Of a stretch of DNA of 64,000 nt, positions 16,704-24,259 are shown piece by piece. Origin of the DNA: Mesorhizobium sp. dw_380. Its GTDB lineage: Bacteria > Pseudomonadota > Alphaproteobacteria > Rhizobiales > Rhizobiaceae. Numbering within the stretch: position 1 is the first letter of the stretch; each line of letters opens with the position of its first letter. The stretch spans positions 1-64,000 of the forward strand of contig NZ_JAFFIW010000002.1 in the NCBI RefSeq assembly GCF_018588885.1, written 5' to 3'. The notes below the pieces were generated by a model, which saw only the letters and a program-made list of their open reading frames with translations, was not told where the DNA came from and ran no database searches. Position numbers and translations under genes: made by a program.

Positions 16704-16835
16704 CAGCTCCGAACAGGTTGATTGAAATTCTGCCGCACTCTACCCGCATCCGCGTGTCGATAAAGAGGCAATTCATCCCGTATTGCGTCATGTCGGACGA
16801 TCTGAAACAAATCCCGGAAAATCGGAGATTCCTGG

Positions 16836-17821
16836 ATGTCGGGCAAGAACTGGGACCGCGTGCCGATCGATGCGCAGAGCGTCGATGCCCCGCTTTCGCA
16901 GTCGGCGATTTTTCTTGTCGTCACCGTCGCCGGCGACCCACCGGCCCTGGCCAGGATTTGTTCCGTGCTCGGCGACCTTGACGACCTGGTCAAGAATGTC
17001 GGGTTCCGCGACCTCGGCGGCCGCCTGTCCTGCATCGCAGGCATCGGCCGCGATCTCTGGGATCGCCTCAGCCCCGGCCGGCGGCCGCTGGAACTGAAAC
17101 CGCTCGCGCCGATCAAGGGCGCTGTCCATTCGGCGCCCTCGACACCGGGCGACCTTCTCTTCCACATCCGGGCCGAGCGGCCCGACATGTGCTTCGAGTT
17201 CGAGCGCATCCTGCTCGACCGGCTTGGTCCTGCTGTGACCGTCGTCGACGAAGTCACGGGCTTTCGCTATTTCGATGCCCGCGACCTGCTCGGCTTCGTC
17301 GACGGTACCGCCAACCCGACGGGTCTCGACCTGCCCGCCTCGGCGCTGGTCGGCGACGAGGATGCCGATTTTGCCGGCGGCAGCTATGTCGTCGTCCAGA
17401 AATACCTGCACGACCTGCAGGCATGGGCACGCATCCCGACGCCCGAGCAGGAGGCGATCATCGGCCGCACCAAGATCGACAACATCGAGATCGACGATGA
17501 CGACGCGCCGCGCAAATCGCACAAATCGCTGGCCACCATCGAGGATGCCGACGGCAACGAATACGACATCTTGCGCGACAACATGCCGTTCGGAAGGCCC
17601 GGGCAGAACGAGTTCGGAACCTACTCATCGGTTACAGCAGGTACCTTTGGGTCACCGAAAAGATGCTGCAGCGCATGTATGTCGGCGACCCGCCGGGCGC
17701 TTACGACCGGCTGCTCGATGTCTCCACGCCGCACACCGGCACGACGTTTCTCGCCCCGACACGTTCCATGCTGCAGGCCCTTGTCGAGGTCGCGCAGCAA
17801 AAGCCTGCGGCAGCGCGCTAG
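16836..17821 (+). pseudogene. DyP-type heme peroxidase, frameshifted near the C-terminus
   Basis: The first 262 codons match YfeX-like dye-decolorizing peroxidases: LLGFVDGTANPTG carries the distal GxxDG aspartate, and RKSHKSLATIEDADGNEYDILRDNMPFGRPGQ follows. After FGTY (17613-17624) the frame breaks. One missing T after 17624 would restore FGTYFIGYSRYLWVTEKML and an in-frame ending ...QQKPAAAR with stop at 17819-17821, giving 328 residues. As sequenced, translation continues in the wrong frame to 17900. The lesion is either a recent mutation or a sequencing error. It is divergent from asmA. If intact it would be a cytoplasmic heme peroxidase. Confidence 0.85.
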
Positions 17822-17880
17822 TGTGAAAGCCTGGTGCTTGGTACCCGCGATGACCGGCAGGTCCGACCCAGAGCGGCCGT
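17818..17880. repeat. Inverted repeat, left copy
   Basis: Starts CTAGTGTGAAAGCCTG and contains GGTACCCG, CGGCAG and GAGCGGCC in the same order as the reverse complement of 18621-18686. Roughly two thirds of positions match by eye over about 63 bp. The DyP stop codon lies inside its first bases. Confidence 0.7.
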
Positions 17881-18011
17881 CCGATGCCGCGAGCCGTTGA
17901 CGCGGGCCGACCCCGCGGGCCGACCCTTAGCAGAGGACGGACTTGAGAATAGCCACGCTGCCGCAGCAAAGTTTTGCGAGCTCGAACCGCTTCTCCAAAC
18001 CACAACCGCGT

Positions 18012-18449
18012 CTATGTTCGGAGTACCGAATCGGCCGGCTGAGCCGTCGTTATCGGATCGGCATGACGATGCACAATCTTCCAGAGACCATCTTCGCGGC
18101 GAAAGACGCTCGTCACGCGCAACGCCAGAGGCGTGACATCGCTCCGACCGCCAACCTTGGACCTGAGCCGCTCCACTTCGACGAGGTATGCCAGCTCAGA
18201 CGTCACACACTTGGCTATGTTCTCGAAGCCGGTAGCGTCGCCGTCCCTGTAATTCGATGCCGCTCGCTCCATCGTCTCAACGACCTGCTTCCATCCATGC
18301 ACGAAAGGGCCAAAGGGATTGCCCAGTGTTACATCGTCTCGTTGGGAATAGAGCTGCTTCGCAGGGGCAGGGTTTCCTTTCATGAACTCATCCAGAGCCA
18401 GGTGGTATTTTTCAACTGCTTGATCGAAGTCATTGGCGTCGAGGAACAC
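18012..18449 (-). CDS. SnoaL/NTF2-like domain protein
   Basis: 145 residues: FDQAVEKYHLALDEFMKGNPAPAKQLYSQRDDVTLGNPFGPFVHGWKQVVETMERAASNYRDGD..., ending RVTSVFRREDGLWKIVHRHAD. The single-domain cone-shaped NTF2 fold (DUF4440/SnoaL_3-like) is clear from the helix-strand pattern and the W-K-I-V-H-R-H-A-D strand. Such proteins are often ketosteroid isomerase-like enzymes or binding proteins, and the role here is unknown. The gene lies between two inverted repeat copies (17818-17880 and 18621-18686). Confidence 0.85.
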   Translation of the reverse strand: MFLDANDFDQAVEKYHLALDEFMKGNPAPAKQLYSQRDDVTLGNPFGPFVHGWKQVVETMERAASNYRDGDATGFENIAKCVTSELAYLVEVERLRSKVGGRSDVTPLALRVTSVFRREDGLWKIVHRHADPITTAQPADSVLRT

Positions 18450-18620
18450 GTCATCCTCCCTGTCGTTTTATTTCTGATCCGGACCGGCGACTCCCTCAGG
18501 TCAACACTTTGTGTGTCCGCAGCGGGTAAGGCTTCCCTAACTACGGCGAAATGCAGGTTGGCTTGCCAGTATAGCACGGGGCGAGACAAGTTTCGCGACA
18601 GCGTTTTGAGACGGCCCGGT

Positions 18621-18686
18621 AAATGGCCGCTCTCCACCATGAGCTGCCGACGCGTCGGGTACCGAGCGTCAGGCTTTCACCACTAG
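18621..18686. repeat. Inverted repeat, right copy
   Basis: Ends CAGGCTTTCACCACTAG; its reverse complement shares the ordered blocks GTGAAAGCCTG, GGTACCCG, CGGCAG and GAGCGGCC with 17818-17880. Together with the left copy it encloses an 870-bp segment holding one NTF2-like gene. No transposase gene is present. Confidence 0.7.
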
Positions 18687-18690
18687 GTCA

Positions 18691-18712
18691 CGCGCTGAAG
18701 AGCTTCAGCGCG
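18691..18712 (-). terminator. Hairpin downstream of the 173-residue gene
   Basis: CGCGCTGAAG and CTTCAGCGCG form a 10-bp perfect stem with a 2-nt loop just after the stop at 18721 on the minus strand. There is no T-run, so terminator function is uncertain. Confidence 0.45.
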
Positions 18713-18720
18713 CCATCTCC

Positions 18721-19242
18721 TCAGCGTGCGTCGCGCTTCGCTTGCGCCACCTTGCCCGCCTTGCGCTGCCGGCCGAGTTCCGCCGGCCGGACCAGCTTCG
18801 GCGCCCGCTCGTTGGCCACGGCCCGCATGCCCTTGTGAGCCGTCCGCGAATTGAGCGCGGGACCGTCCGCCGACACACCTTGCTTCATGGCCAGCGCCTT
18901 GCGTGCATTCCCGACCAGTGAAACGCGAGCCGCCAATTGCCGGCGGCGCTCCGTCTCGCCATTCAGGCGCCGCATGGCCATGGCCAGCACCGCGAGCTTC
19001 AGCTGCGAACCGCCATCGGCCTTCGAGGGCGTAGCGCCCTTCGCCGCGCCCTTGCCGCGTATTTCGCGCCGGCGACGATGCGCTTCGGTCTGTGCCTTGT
19101 CGCGCCGCTCCCGCAACAGCTTGGCCAGGCCGCCAAGGTCCGCGTCGGAAAGCTCCTGCACCGCCGGATGGTGCGATTTTTCCACCAAATCCTTTTCATC
19201 GGCGCTCAGCGCGCGCGCTTCCTCCTTGCGTGAAATCGCCAT
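18721..19242 (-). CDS. Basic, charged hypothetical protein
   Basis: 173 residues from MAISRKEEARALSADEKDLVEKSHHPAVQELSDADLGGLAKLLRERRDKAQTEAHRRRREIRGK. GGAGGAGG lies just before this ATG, so it is preferred to the in-frame ATG seven codons upstream. The protein is rich in Arg, Lys and Ala with no membrane segments. The central SKADGGSQLKLAVLAMAMRRLNGETERRR and the C-terminal Arg/Lys-rich tail suggest nucleic-acid or ribosome association, but this is only inferred from charge. I do not recognise the family. Confidence 0.75.
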   Translation of the reverse strand: MAISRKEEARALSADEKDLVEKSHHPAVQELSDADLGGLAKLLRERRDKAQTEAHRRRREIRGKGAAKGATPSKADGGSQLKLAVLAMAMRRLNGETERRRQLAARVSLVGNARKALAMKQGVSADGPALNSRTAHKGMRAVANERAPKLVRPAELGRQRKAGKVAQAKRDAR

Positions 19243-19555
19243 ATCATCCTCCTCCGCTGGCAACGCCTGTCTGTTCAGGCTCCGCTGCTCCAGCGAGTCT
19301 CGACCCGAATGGCGGCGCGGTCAAGACGAGCTATTTTTGGGTAGTGGGTCAGTTTGAAATCTGAGGGCGCAACCGAGGTCAACCCGCAGCTGGAGGTGGT
19401 GTGGACGCTCAGATTTTCCAGCCGGTCAGAACGCCAAAAACGCCGATTTGAATTGCTTTTTAATATTAGCCATGACTAATTAATAGCTTGGTCTGGCACA
19501 CAGACCGTGCCTCTCCAAAGATGCGGCATTTTTAGCACGCTCAGTGGAGGAATAG
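19243..19555. other. Intergenic region with AT-rich promoter-like tract
   Basis: About 310 bp without a convincing gene. A stretch at 19447-19488 (containing TTTTTAATATTAG and ACTAATTAATAG) is markedly AT-rich against the GC-rich surroundings and probably holds the promoter of the secreted-protein gene at 19556. Nothing else was recognised. Confidence 0.5.
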
Positions 19556-19828
19556 ATGAAAACCCTTCTTACGGTTACGATGGTGATGGCGCTTGCCCTC
19601 GCGGGGTCCGCGCCTGTGCTTGCGGGACCCAATGGTTCTACGACAACGACGACAACTGGGCAGGGAAATGGCGGAAATACAAACATTAACGCCAACCCTG
19701 ACAACAATGGCCAGACGACAACCACTACCACGACGACGGGACCGGGTGGTCAGATCAAACAGGGAAACACCGACTGCAACAATTGCGATACGACTACAAC
19801 CTCGACAGGGCCGGGCAACAGTAAGTAA
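19556..19828 (+). CDS. Small secreted Thr/Asn/Gly-rich protein
   Basis: 90 residues. The first 23 residues (MKTLLTVTMVMALALAGSAPVLA) are a clear signal peptide. The mature part is low-complexity: two tracts of six and eight threonines separated by Gly/Asn-rich segments, the motif DCNNCD with two cysteines, and a third Thr tract. GGAGG precedes the start closely and a strong terminator follows. The composition suggests an extracellular or cell-surface disordered protein. I know no family for it. The two cysteines could form one disulfide or bind metal, which is inference. Confidence 0.75.
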   Translation: MKTLLTVTMVMALALAGSAPVLAGPNGSTTTTTTGQGNGGNTNINANPDNNGQTTTTTTTTGPGGQIKQGNTDCNNCDTTTTSTGPGNSK

Positions 19829-19836
19829 GCGCGCAA

Positions 19837-19868
19837 GGGGGCGGTCTTCCCCGCCCCCTTCCTTCTTT
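19837..19868 (+). terminator. Rho-independent terminator of the secreted-protein gene
   Basis: GGGGGCGG (19837-19844) pairs perfectly with CCGCCCCC (19851-19858), followed by TTCCTTCTTT. It starts 8 bp after the stop codon. Confidence 0.85.
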
Positions 19869-19889
19869 CGGGCGGCCGTCGAGCGGCCA

Positions 19890-20010
19890 CCTTTTGTATC
19901 GCCCGTGCGTGATCGGCTTCTCAGCTTCCTTTGCTTCGATCAGCGCGACGATGTCCGTGATATCCCAAAGCTTGCGCAAGCCGCTTCGCTGGATCGTCCA
20001 TGAAGCCGAT
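19890..20010 (-). pseudogene. Possible gene remnant downstream of the FAD oxidase
   Basis: Minus-strand translation gives a protein-like stretch containing LRKLWDITDIVALIEAKEAE and then KPITHGRYKRW, without a plausible start or conserved N-terminus. It reads like the end of a small helix-turn-helix or transposon-derived protein, but I cannot name it. Low confidence; the 240-bp gap otherwise holds only the terminator. Confidence 0.22.
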
Positions 20011-20068
20011 GGCATAGCCGCTATGATGCCGGCCTCGCGCCAGCTCCTGGCTGCGGTTGGGATGCTCC

Positions 20069-21484
20069 CTACCCCACAGCCGGCAGGATTTTGCCCGGGT
20101 TCATGATGTTTTGCGGGTCGAGCGCCTGCTTGATCGTGCGCATGATATCGACGCCGTGGCCGAGTTCGCTGCGCAGGAAGCCGATCTTGCCCTGGCCGAT
20201 GCCATGCTCGCCGGTGCAGGTGCCGTCCATGGCAATCGCCCGCATGTTGAGCCGCGCGACGAATTTCTCCGACAGCGCGATCTCCTGCGGATCGTTGACA
20301 TCCATCAGCACCAGCACGTGGAAATTGCCGTCGCCGGCATGGCCGACGATCGGCGCGATCAGCCCCATTTCGGCGATGTCGGCCTCGGTTTCCATGACGC
20401 ATTCGGCAAAGCGCGAGATCGGCACGCAGACATCGGTCGACAGGCCCTTGGCGCCCGGCCGCAATGTCAGCGACGACCAGTAGGCGTCGTGCCTGGCCTT
20501 CCACAGTTTTGTGCGCTCCTCGGCGACGCTGGTCCACAGGAACGGCCCGCCGCCATTCTCCTCCGCGATCATGCCGAAAGTTTCGGCCTGCTCGGCAACG
20601 CCGGCATCGCTGCCGTGGAACTCGACGAACAGGCAGGGGCTCTCGGGATAGTCGAGCTTGGAATAAGTCTTCATCGCCCGCATCTGCAACGCATTGACCA
20701 GTTCGATGCGCGCCACCGGAATACCCATCTGGATCGTCGCGATGACGGCGTTGCAGGCGGCCTCGACGCTCGGGAACGGACACACACCGCCCGAGATCGC
20801 CTGCGGAATGCCCTGCAGCTTCAAGGTCAGCGAGGTGATGATGCCGAGCGTGCCTTCCGAGCCGACCAGCAGCCGCGTCAGATCATAACCGGCCGAACTC
20901 TTCTTCGCCCGCTTGCCGGTCGTCACCGTCTCGCCGTCGGCCATGACCGCCGTCAGCGACAGCACGTTCTCGCGCATCGTGCCGTAGCGCACGGCATTGG
21001 TGCCCGACGCCCGCGTCGCCGCCATGCCGCCAAGCGAGGCGTTGGCGCCGGGATCGATCGGAAAGAACAGGCCGGTGTCGCGCAGATGCCGGTTGAGGTC
21101 TTCGCGAGTGACACCCGGCTCTACCGTGCAGTCGAGGTCCTGCGGATTGACCGAAAGAATGCGGTTCATGCGTGACGTGTCGACCGAGATGCCGCCGCCC
21201 GGCGCATTGGTGTGGCCCTCCAGCGAGGAACCGACGCCGAAGGCGATCACCGGCACGCGATGCGCGGCACAGGCGCGGACGATCTCCTGCACCTCGGCCG
21301 TCGTCTCCGGAAAGGCGACCCCATCCGGCGCCTGCGTCGGGATATAGGTGGTGGTGTGCGCGTGCTGCGAGCGGATAGCCTGGCCGGTCTGGAAGCGCTC
21401 GCCGAGCCGCTGCTTGAGGATGCCGAGCACCGCCGCGATGCCCTCCTCATTGCGTTCGACCGGATTGAGGTCGCTCAGAGCCAT
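20069..21484 (-). CDS. FAD-binding oxidoreductase (D-lactate/glycolate dehydrogenase family)
   Basis: 471 residues from MALSDLNPVERNEEGIAAVLGILKQRLG, with GGAGGAAA before the ATG; the open frame extending far upstream is spurious. An FAD-binding PCMH domain contains VIAFGVGSSLEGHTNAPGGGISVD and PGANASLGGMAATRASGTNAVRYG, followed by LLVGSEGTLGIITSLTLKL. The C-terminal FAD-linked oxidase domain has the metal/substrate motif PIVGHAGDGNFHVLVLMD and CTGEHGIGQGK. Closest families are GlcD and cytochrome-type D-lactate dehydrogenase. No glcE or glcF genes are adjacent, so a single-subunit D-lactate dehydrogenase-like enzyme is the better guess. Confidence 0.9.
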   Translation of the reverse strand: MALSDLNPVERNEEGIAAVLGILKQRLGERFQTGQAIRSQHAHTTTYIPTQAPDGVAFPETTAEVQEIVRACAAHRVPVIAFGVGSSLEGHTNAPGGGISVDTSRMNRILSVNPQDLDCTVEPGVTREDLNRHLRDTGLFFPIDPGANASLGGMAATRASGTNAVRYGTMRENVLSLTAVMADGETVTTGKRAKKSSAGYDLTRLLVGSEGTLGIITSLTLKLQGIPQAISGGVCPFPSVEAACNAVIATIQMGIPVARIELVNALQMRAMKTYSKLDYPESPCLFVEFHGSDAGVAEQAETFGMIAEENGGGPFLWTSVAEERTKLWKARHDAYWSSLTLRPGAKGLSTDVCVPISRFAECVMETEADIAEMGLIAPIVGHAGDGNFHVLVLMDVNDPQEIALSEKFVARLNMRAIAMDGTCTGEHGIGQGKIGFLRSELGHGVDIMRTIKQALDPQNIMNPGKILPAVG

Positions 21485-21586
21485 GATTTCCTCCGCGAAT
21501 GGACCAGCGTGGATGCTTGTTATGCGATTATGGATGCGTAGTCTTACCCGCCACGCTCTGTCCAGCACCAGAACAAGGAAGTTTCG

Positions 21587-22066
21587 ATGTCCATCCCCGC
21601 CCCCTTCGTTTCCAAGCCCATGGACATCGAGAAGGGCTGGATCGACTACAACGGCCATCTCAATATGGCCTATTACAACGTGCTGTTCGACCGCTGCTCC
21701 GACAAGGCCTTCGAGGCAATGGGCATGGGGCTGGATTACGTGAAGGAGCGGCGGCTCACCATCTACACCGCCGAAGTCCATGTCTGCTACGTGCAGGAGC
21801 TGCATCTGGACCACAAGGTCGAGGTCTCCTTCCAGCTCATCGACCATGACGAGAAGCGGCTCAGGGCCTATCAGGAAATCCGCCATGTCGATGGCTGGCT
21901 CGCCGCCACGTCCGAGACGCTGTCGCTGCATGTCGACATGTCGGGCCCGAAGGTCGCGCCCTTCCCCGCCGATGTGCTGGCCAAGGTCGAAGCCATGCGC
22001 GCCGCGCATGCGGTGCTGCCGGTGCCGGAGCGCGCCGGCCGCTCGATCGGCATCAAGCGCAAATAG
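21587..22066 (+). CDS. Acyl-CoA thioesterase (hotdog fold, 4HBT-like)
   Basis: 159 residues. The motif WIDYNGHLNMAYYNVLFDRCSDKAFEAMG, with Asp20, Asn22, His24 and Asn26, is the 4-hydroxybenzoyl-CoA thioesterase-type active-site helix start, followed by YTAEVHVCYVQELHLDHKVEVSFQLIDHDEKRLRAYQEI. The enzyme likely hydrolyses a small acyl-CoA. Some close relatives act in carnitine catabolism on betainyl-CoA, but no carnitine genes are nearby. It is transcribed divergently from the FAD oxidase, about 100 bp away. Confidence 0.88.
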   Translation: MSIPAPFVSKPMDIEKGWIDYNGHLNMAYYNVLFDRCSDKAFEAMGMGLDYVKERRLTIYTAEVHVCYVQELHLDHKVEVSFQLIDHDEKRLRAYQEIRHVDGWLAATSETLSLHVDMSGPKVAPFPADVLAKVEAMRAAHAVLPVPERAGRSIGIKRK

Positions 22067-22314
22067 GGCGAAGCCAACACTGTCACCGCGACGAGCGAAT
22101 TGGGCATCAAAGCCACACCGGCAGCTCAAAATCGAAGAAGCTGCAAATCGGCTGGCGCCGGTTCTTGAAGCAGTATCGGCCCCGCGTTAACCTTACCGAG
22201 TTTTTAACGGGAACAAGCCATTTGAGCCGTTGAACGACTCAGCGGAGCGGTCGAAAACGATCCGCATCGAGTTGCGATACGGGCGGCGGGGCGAAGCCGG
22301 TTCGAGGGACGTGC

Positions 22315-22512
22315 ATGAAAACCGACATCAAGGTCGAGGTGGACAGGCTGGCCGCCGATCCGCGCATATCAGACTATGATTTCTGGCGTTCGCTCAAGAA
22401 CGTCGACAACGAGATCTTCCACATCGCCAACAACAACGAACCGATCCCGTTCGACATGATCCGCTGGCGCAGCATTTTGAAGCGCGCCCGCCTCAAGCGG
22501 GGGCATGCATAG
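22315..22512 (+). CDS. Small conserved-looking hypothetical protein
   Basis: 65 residues: MKTDIKVEVDRLAADPRISDYDFWRSLKNVDNEIFHIANNNEPIPFDMIRWRSILKRARLKRGHA. GAGGG lies 7 bp before the ATG. It is a soluble, charged protein with no recognised motif and codon use like its neighbours. It stands alone, preceded by about 250 bp without a gene and followed by a palindromic repeat. Confidence 0.65.
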   Translation: MKTDIKVEVDRLAADPRISDYDFWRSLKNVDNEIFHIANNNEPIPFDMIRWRSILKRARLKRGHA

Positions 22513-22565
22513 CGTCGGCGGGTGGGCCTGCCATCTCGGCCACTATTTTCTGATAGGTTTGTGCT

Positions 22566-22735
22566 GCCCCTCATCGCCCTGCCGGGCACTTCTCCCCGTA
22601 TAGTGACGGGGAGAAGGACGCTGTCACCGACAGCTTCGCCAATCACCAGCATTGCAGAACAAGCGCCGACATTACGGCCAGCCCCTTCTCCCCGTCACTA
22701 TACGGGGAGAAGATGCCGGCAGGCAGATGAGGGGC
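22566..22735. repeat. Composite palindromic repeat, copy 2
   Basis: Bounded by GCCCCTCAT and ATGAGGGGC. Two internal hairpins have CTTCTCCCCGT/ACGGGGAGAAG arms, and the right side ends with ATGCCGGCAGGCAG. It lies between the convergent ends of the 65-residue gene and the Lrp gene. Confidence 0.92.
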
Positions 22736-22775
22736 CGCGCAACCCATCAACAAGCGTCTCGAATTGCGCCCCGGT

Positions 22776-23255
22776 CTACGGCGATCGCTTCACCGCCGCC
22801 AGCGGCGAGCGCGCCACCACCGGCGATGACTGGATAATAGCCGTGTTGGTCATCGCATACGGGATGATGCGGTCGATCACCCGTTCTAGCTCCGCCACCG
22901 AGCCGACATGCGCCAGCGCGATGAAACAGTCCTCGCCGGTCACCCGGTCGCATTGCGCGATCTCCGGCAGCTCGCGAATGATGTCGGCCACCACGGACAA
23001 TTGACCCGGCACCGGCCGGATGCGCAGCCACGCCGACAGCTTCAGGCCGAGCGCCGCCGGGTTGATCCTGACGCTATAGGCTTCGATGACGCCGTTCTCC
23101 TGCAGCCGCTTGATGCGCTCGGCGACACTCGGCGCCGACAGGCCGACCGAACGCGCCAGCTCCGCCGTGCTGGTGCGCGCGTCGTTTTCCAGCAGGCGCA
23201 GGATCTTCATATCAGCTGCGTCGAGATCGACATTTTCTGTTCGAAGGCGTTTCAC
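22776..23255 (-). CDS. Lrp/AsnC family transcriptional regulator
   Basis: 159 residues from a GTG start at 23255, chosen because AAGGAG lies 6 bp upstream; the frame stays open far upstream without sense. The N-terminal HTH is LDAADMKILRLLENDARTSTAELARSVGLSAPSVAERIKRLQENGVI, and the C-terminal RAM/AsnC effector domain ends with MTNTAIIQSSPVVARSPL. It is divergent from the EamA-type exporter, 90 bp away, and is likely its amino-acid-responsive activator or repressor. Confidence 0.92.
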   Translation of the reverse strand: MKRLRTENVDLDAADMKILRLLENDARTSTAELARSVGLSAPSVAERIKRLQENGVIEAYSVRINPAALGLKLSAWLRIRPVPGQLSVVADIIRELPEIAQCDRVTGEDCFIALAHVGSVAELERVIDRIIPYAMTNTAIIQSSPVVARSPLAAVKRSP

Positions 23256-23345
23256 GGAAAACTCCTTGCTTTCATGAAGAAGACGACCCCAGCAGCCCGA
23301 TCGCCATCGATATAAATCGGGAAAATCGCCTGCGATACTGATCCG

Positions 23346-24248
23346 ATGGACGATCAAGCGCAAGCTCCAGCGGCTGTCCTTGCCGGCCCTGCCCTCGGCA
23401 AGCTGGCGACAAGACTGCCGCCGCATGTCTGGTTCGGCGTCAGCGCCGTCTTCCACTATCTCGGTCCGGCCTTCGCGGTGCTGCTGTTCCCGCATGTCGG
23501 CGTGCTCGGCATGGCATGGCTGCGCATTGCCACCGCGGCGCTGATCTTCGCGCCGTTGACGCGTCCCTGGCGAAGCTTCGCCCGCGCCGATCCTCCAACG
23601 CGACTGCTGTTGCTGGCCTTCGGCGGCTGCCTGGCGGTGATGAACTGCTCGTTCTATCTGGCGCTCGACCGCTTGCCGATCTCGCTGGTGGCGGCGATCG
23701 AATTCGTCGGCACGATTGGCGTCGCGCTGGTCGGCCTCAGGAGTGCTCGCAACCTGGCTGCCCTTGCCGTAGCCGTCACCGGCACAATGCTGCTGATCGA
23801 CGTCAAGTGGTCTGATGATCCCGTCGGGCTGTTCTGGGCCTTCCTCAACGGCGCCCTCTTTGTCGGCTATATCGTGCTCGGCCACCGTGTCGCCCGTGCC
23901 GGCGCCGGCACCGGTATTGCGGGCCTGGGTGCCGCCATGGCGGTCGCCTTCATCGTCGTGTTTCCGATCGGATTCACCGGCGCGCTGCCCGCCTTTTTCT
24001 CGCCGCCGCTGCTCATCGCCGCCATCGGCGTCGGCATCTGCTCCTCGGTCATTCCCTACATCTGCGACCAACTCGCAATGTCCCGGCTGCCGCGATCGAG
24101 CTTCGCATTGATGCTGTCGCTGCTGCCGGTCACGGCAACGCTGATCGGCATCATCGTGCTGCGCCAGATTCCTGGTTTCCGCGATTGCCTCGGCGTCGCG
24201 CTTGTGGTCGCCGGCGTCGCCTTCCACAGGCCGGCGAGCACGGATTAG
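23346..24248 (+). CDS. EamA family (RhtA-like) exporter
   Basis: 300 residues with about ten membrane helices in two EamA halves. FHYLGPAFAVLLFPHVGVLGMAWLRIATAALIFAP and FYLALDRLPISLVAAIEFVGTIGVAL resemble the threonine/homoserine exporter RhtA; the second half contains SSVIPYICDQLAMSRLPRSSFALMLSLLPVTATLIG. The pairing with a divergent Lrp regulator supports amino acid export. The substrate is not shown by the sequence. Confidence 0.9.
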   Translation: MDDQAQAPAAVLAGPALGKLATRLPPHVWFGVSAVFHYLGPAFAVLLFPHVGVLGMAWLRIATAALIFAPLTRPWRSFARADPPTRLLLLAFGGCLAVMNCSFYLALDRLPISLVAAIEFVGTIGVALVGLRSARNLAALAVAVTGTMLLIDVKWSDDPVGLFWAFLNGALFVGYIVLGHRVARAGAGTGIAGLGAAMAVAFIVVFPIGFTGALPAFFSPPLLIAAIGVGICSSVIPYICDQLAMSRLPRSSFALMLSLLPVTATLIGIIVLRQIPGFRDCLGVALVVAGVAFHRPASTD

Positions 24249-24259
24249 GCACCGCCGTC

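Noticed and set aside
13212..16721. Plus-strand open frame of about 1170 codons
   Set aside because: It is the antisense shadow of the AsmA gene; the minus-strand product has clear domains while this frame has Arg/Gln/His-rich composition typical of a GC-rich shadow.
20069..22129. 686-residue frame extending upstream of the FAD oxidase
   Set aside because: Homology and a good ribosome binding site start at 21484; the extension overlaps the divergent thioesterase gene.
22776..24227. 483-residue frame extending upstream of the Lrp regulator
   Set aside because: The extension is antisense to the EamA gene; Lrp homology and the ribosome binding site define the GTG at 23255.
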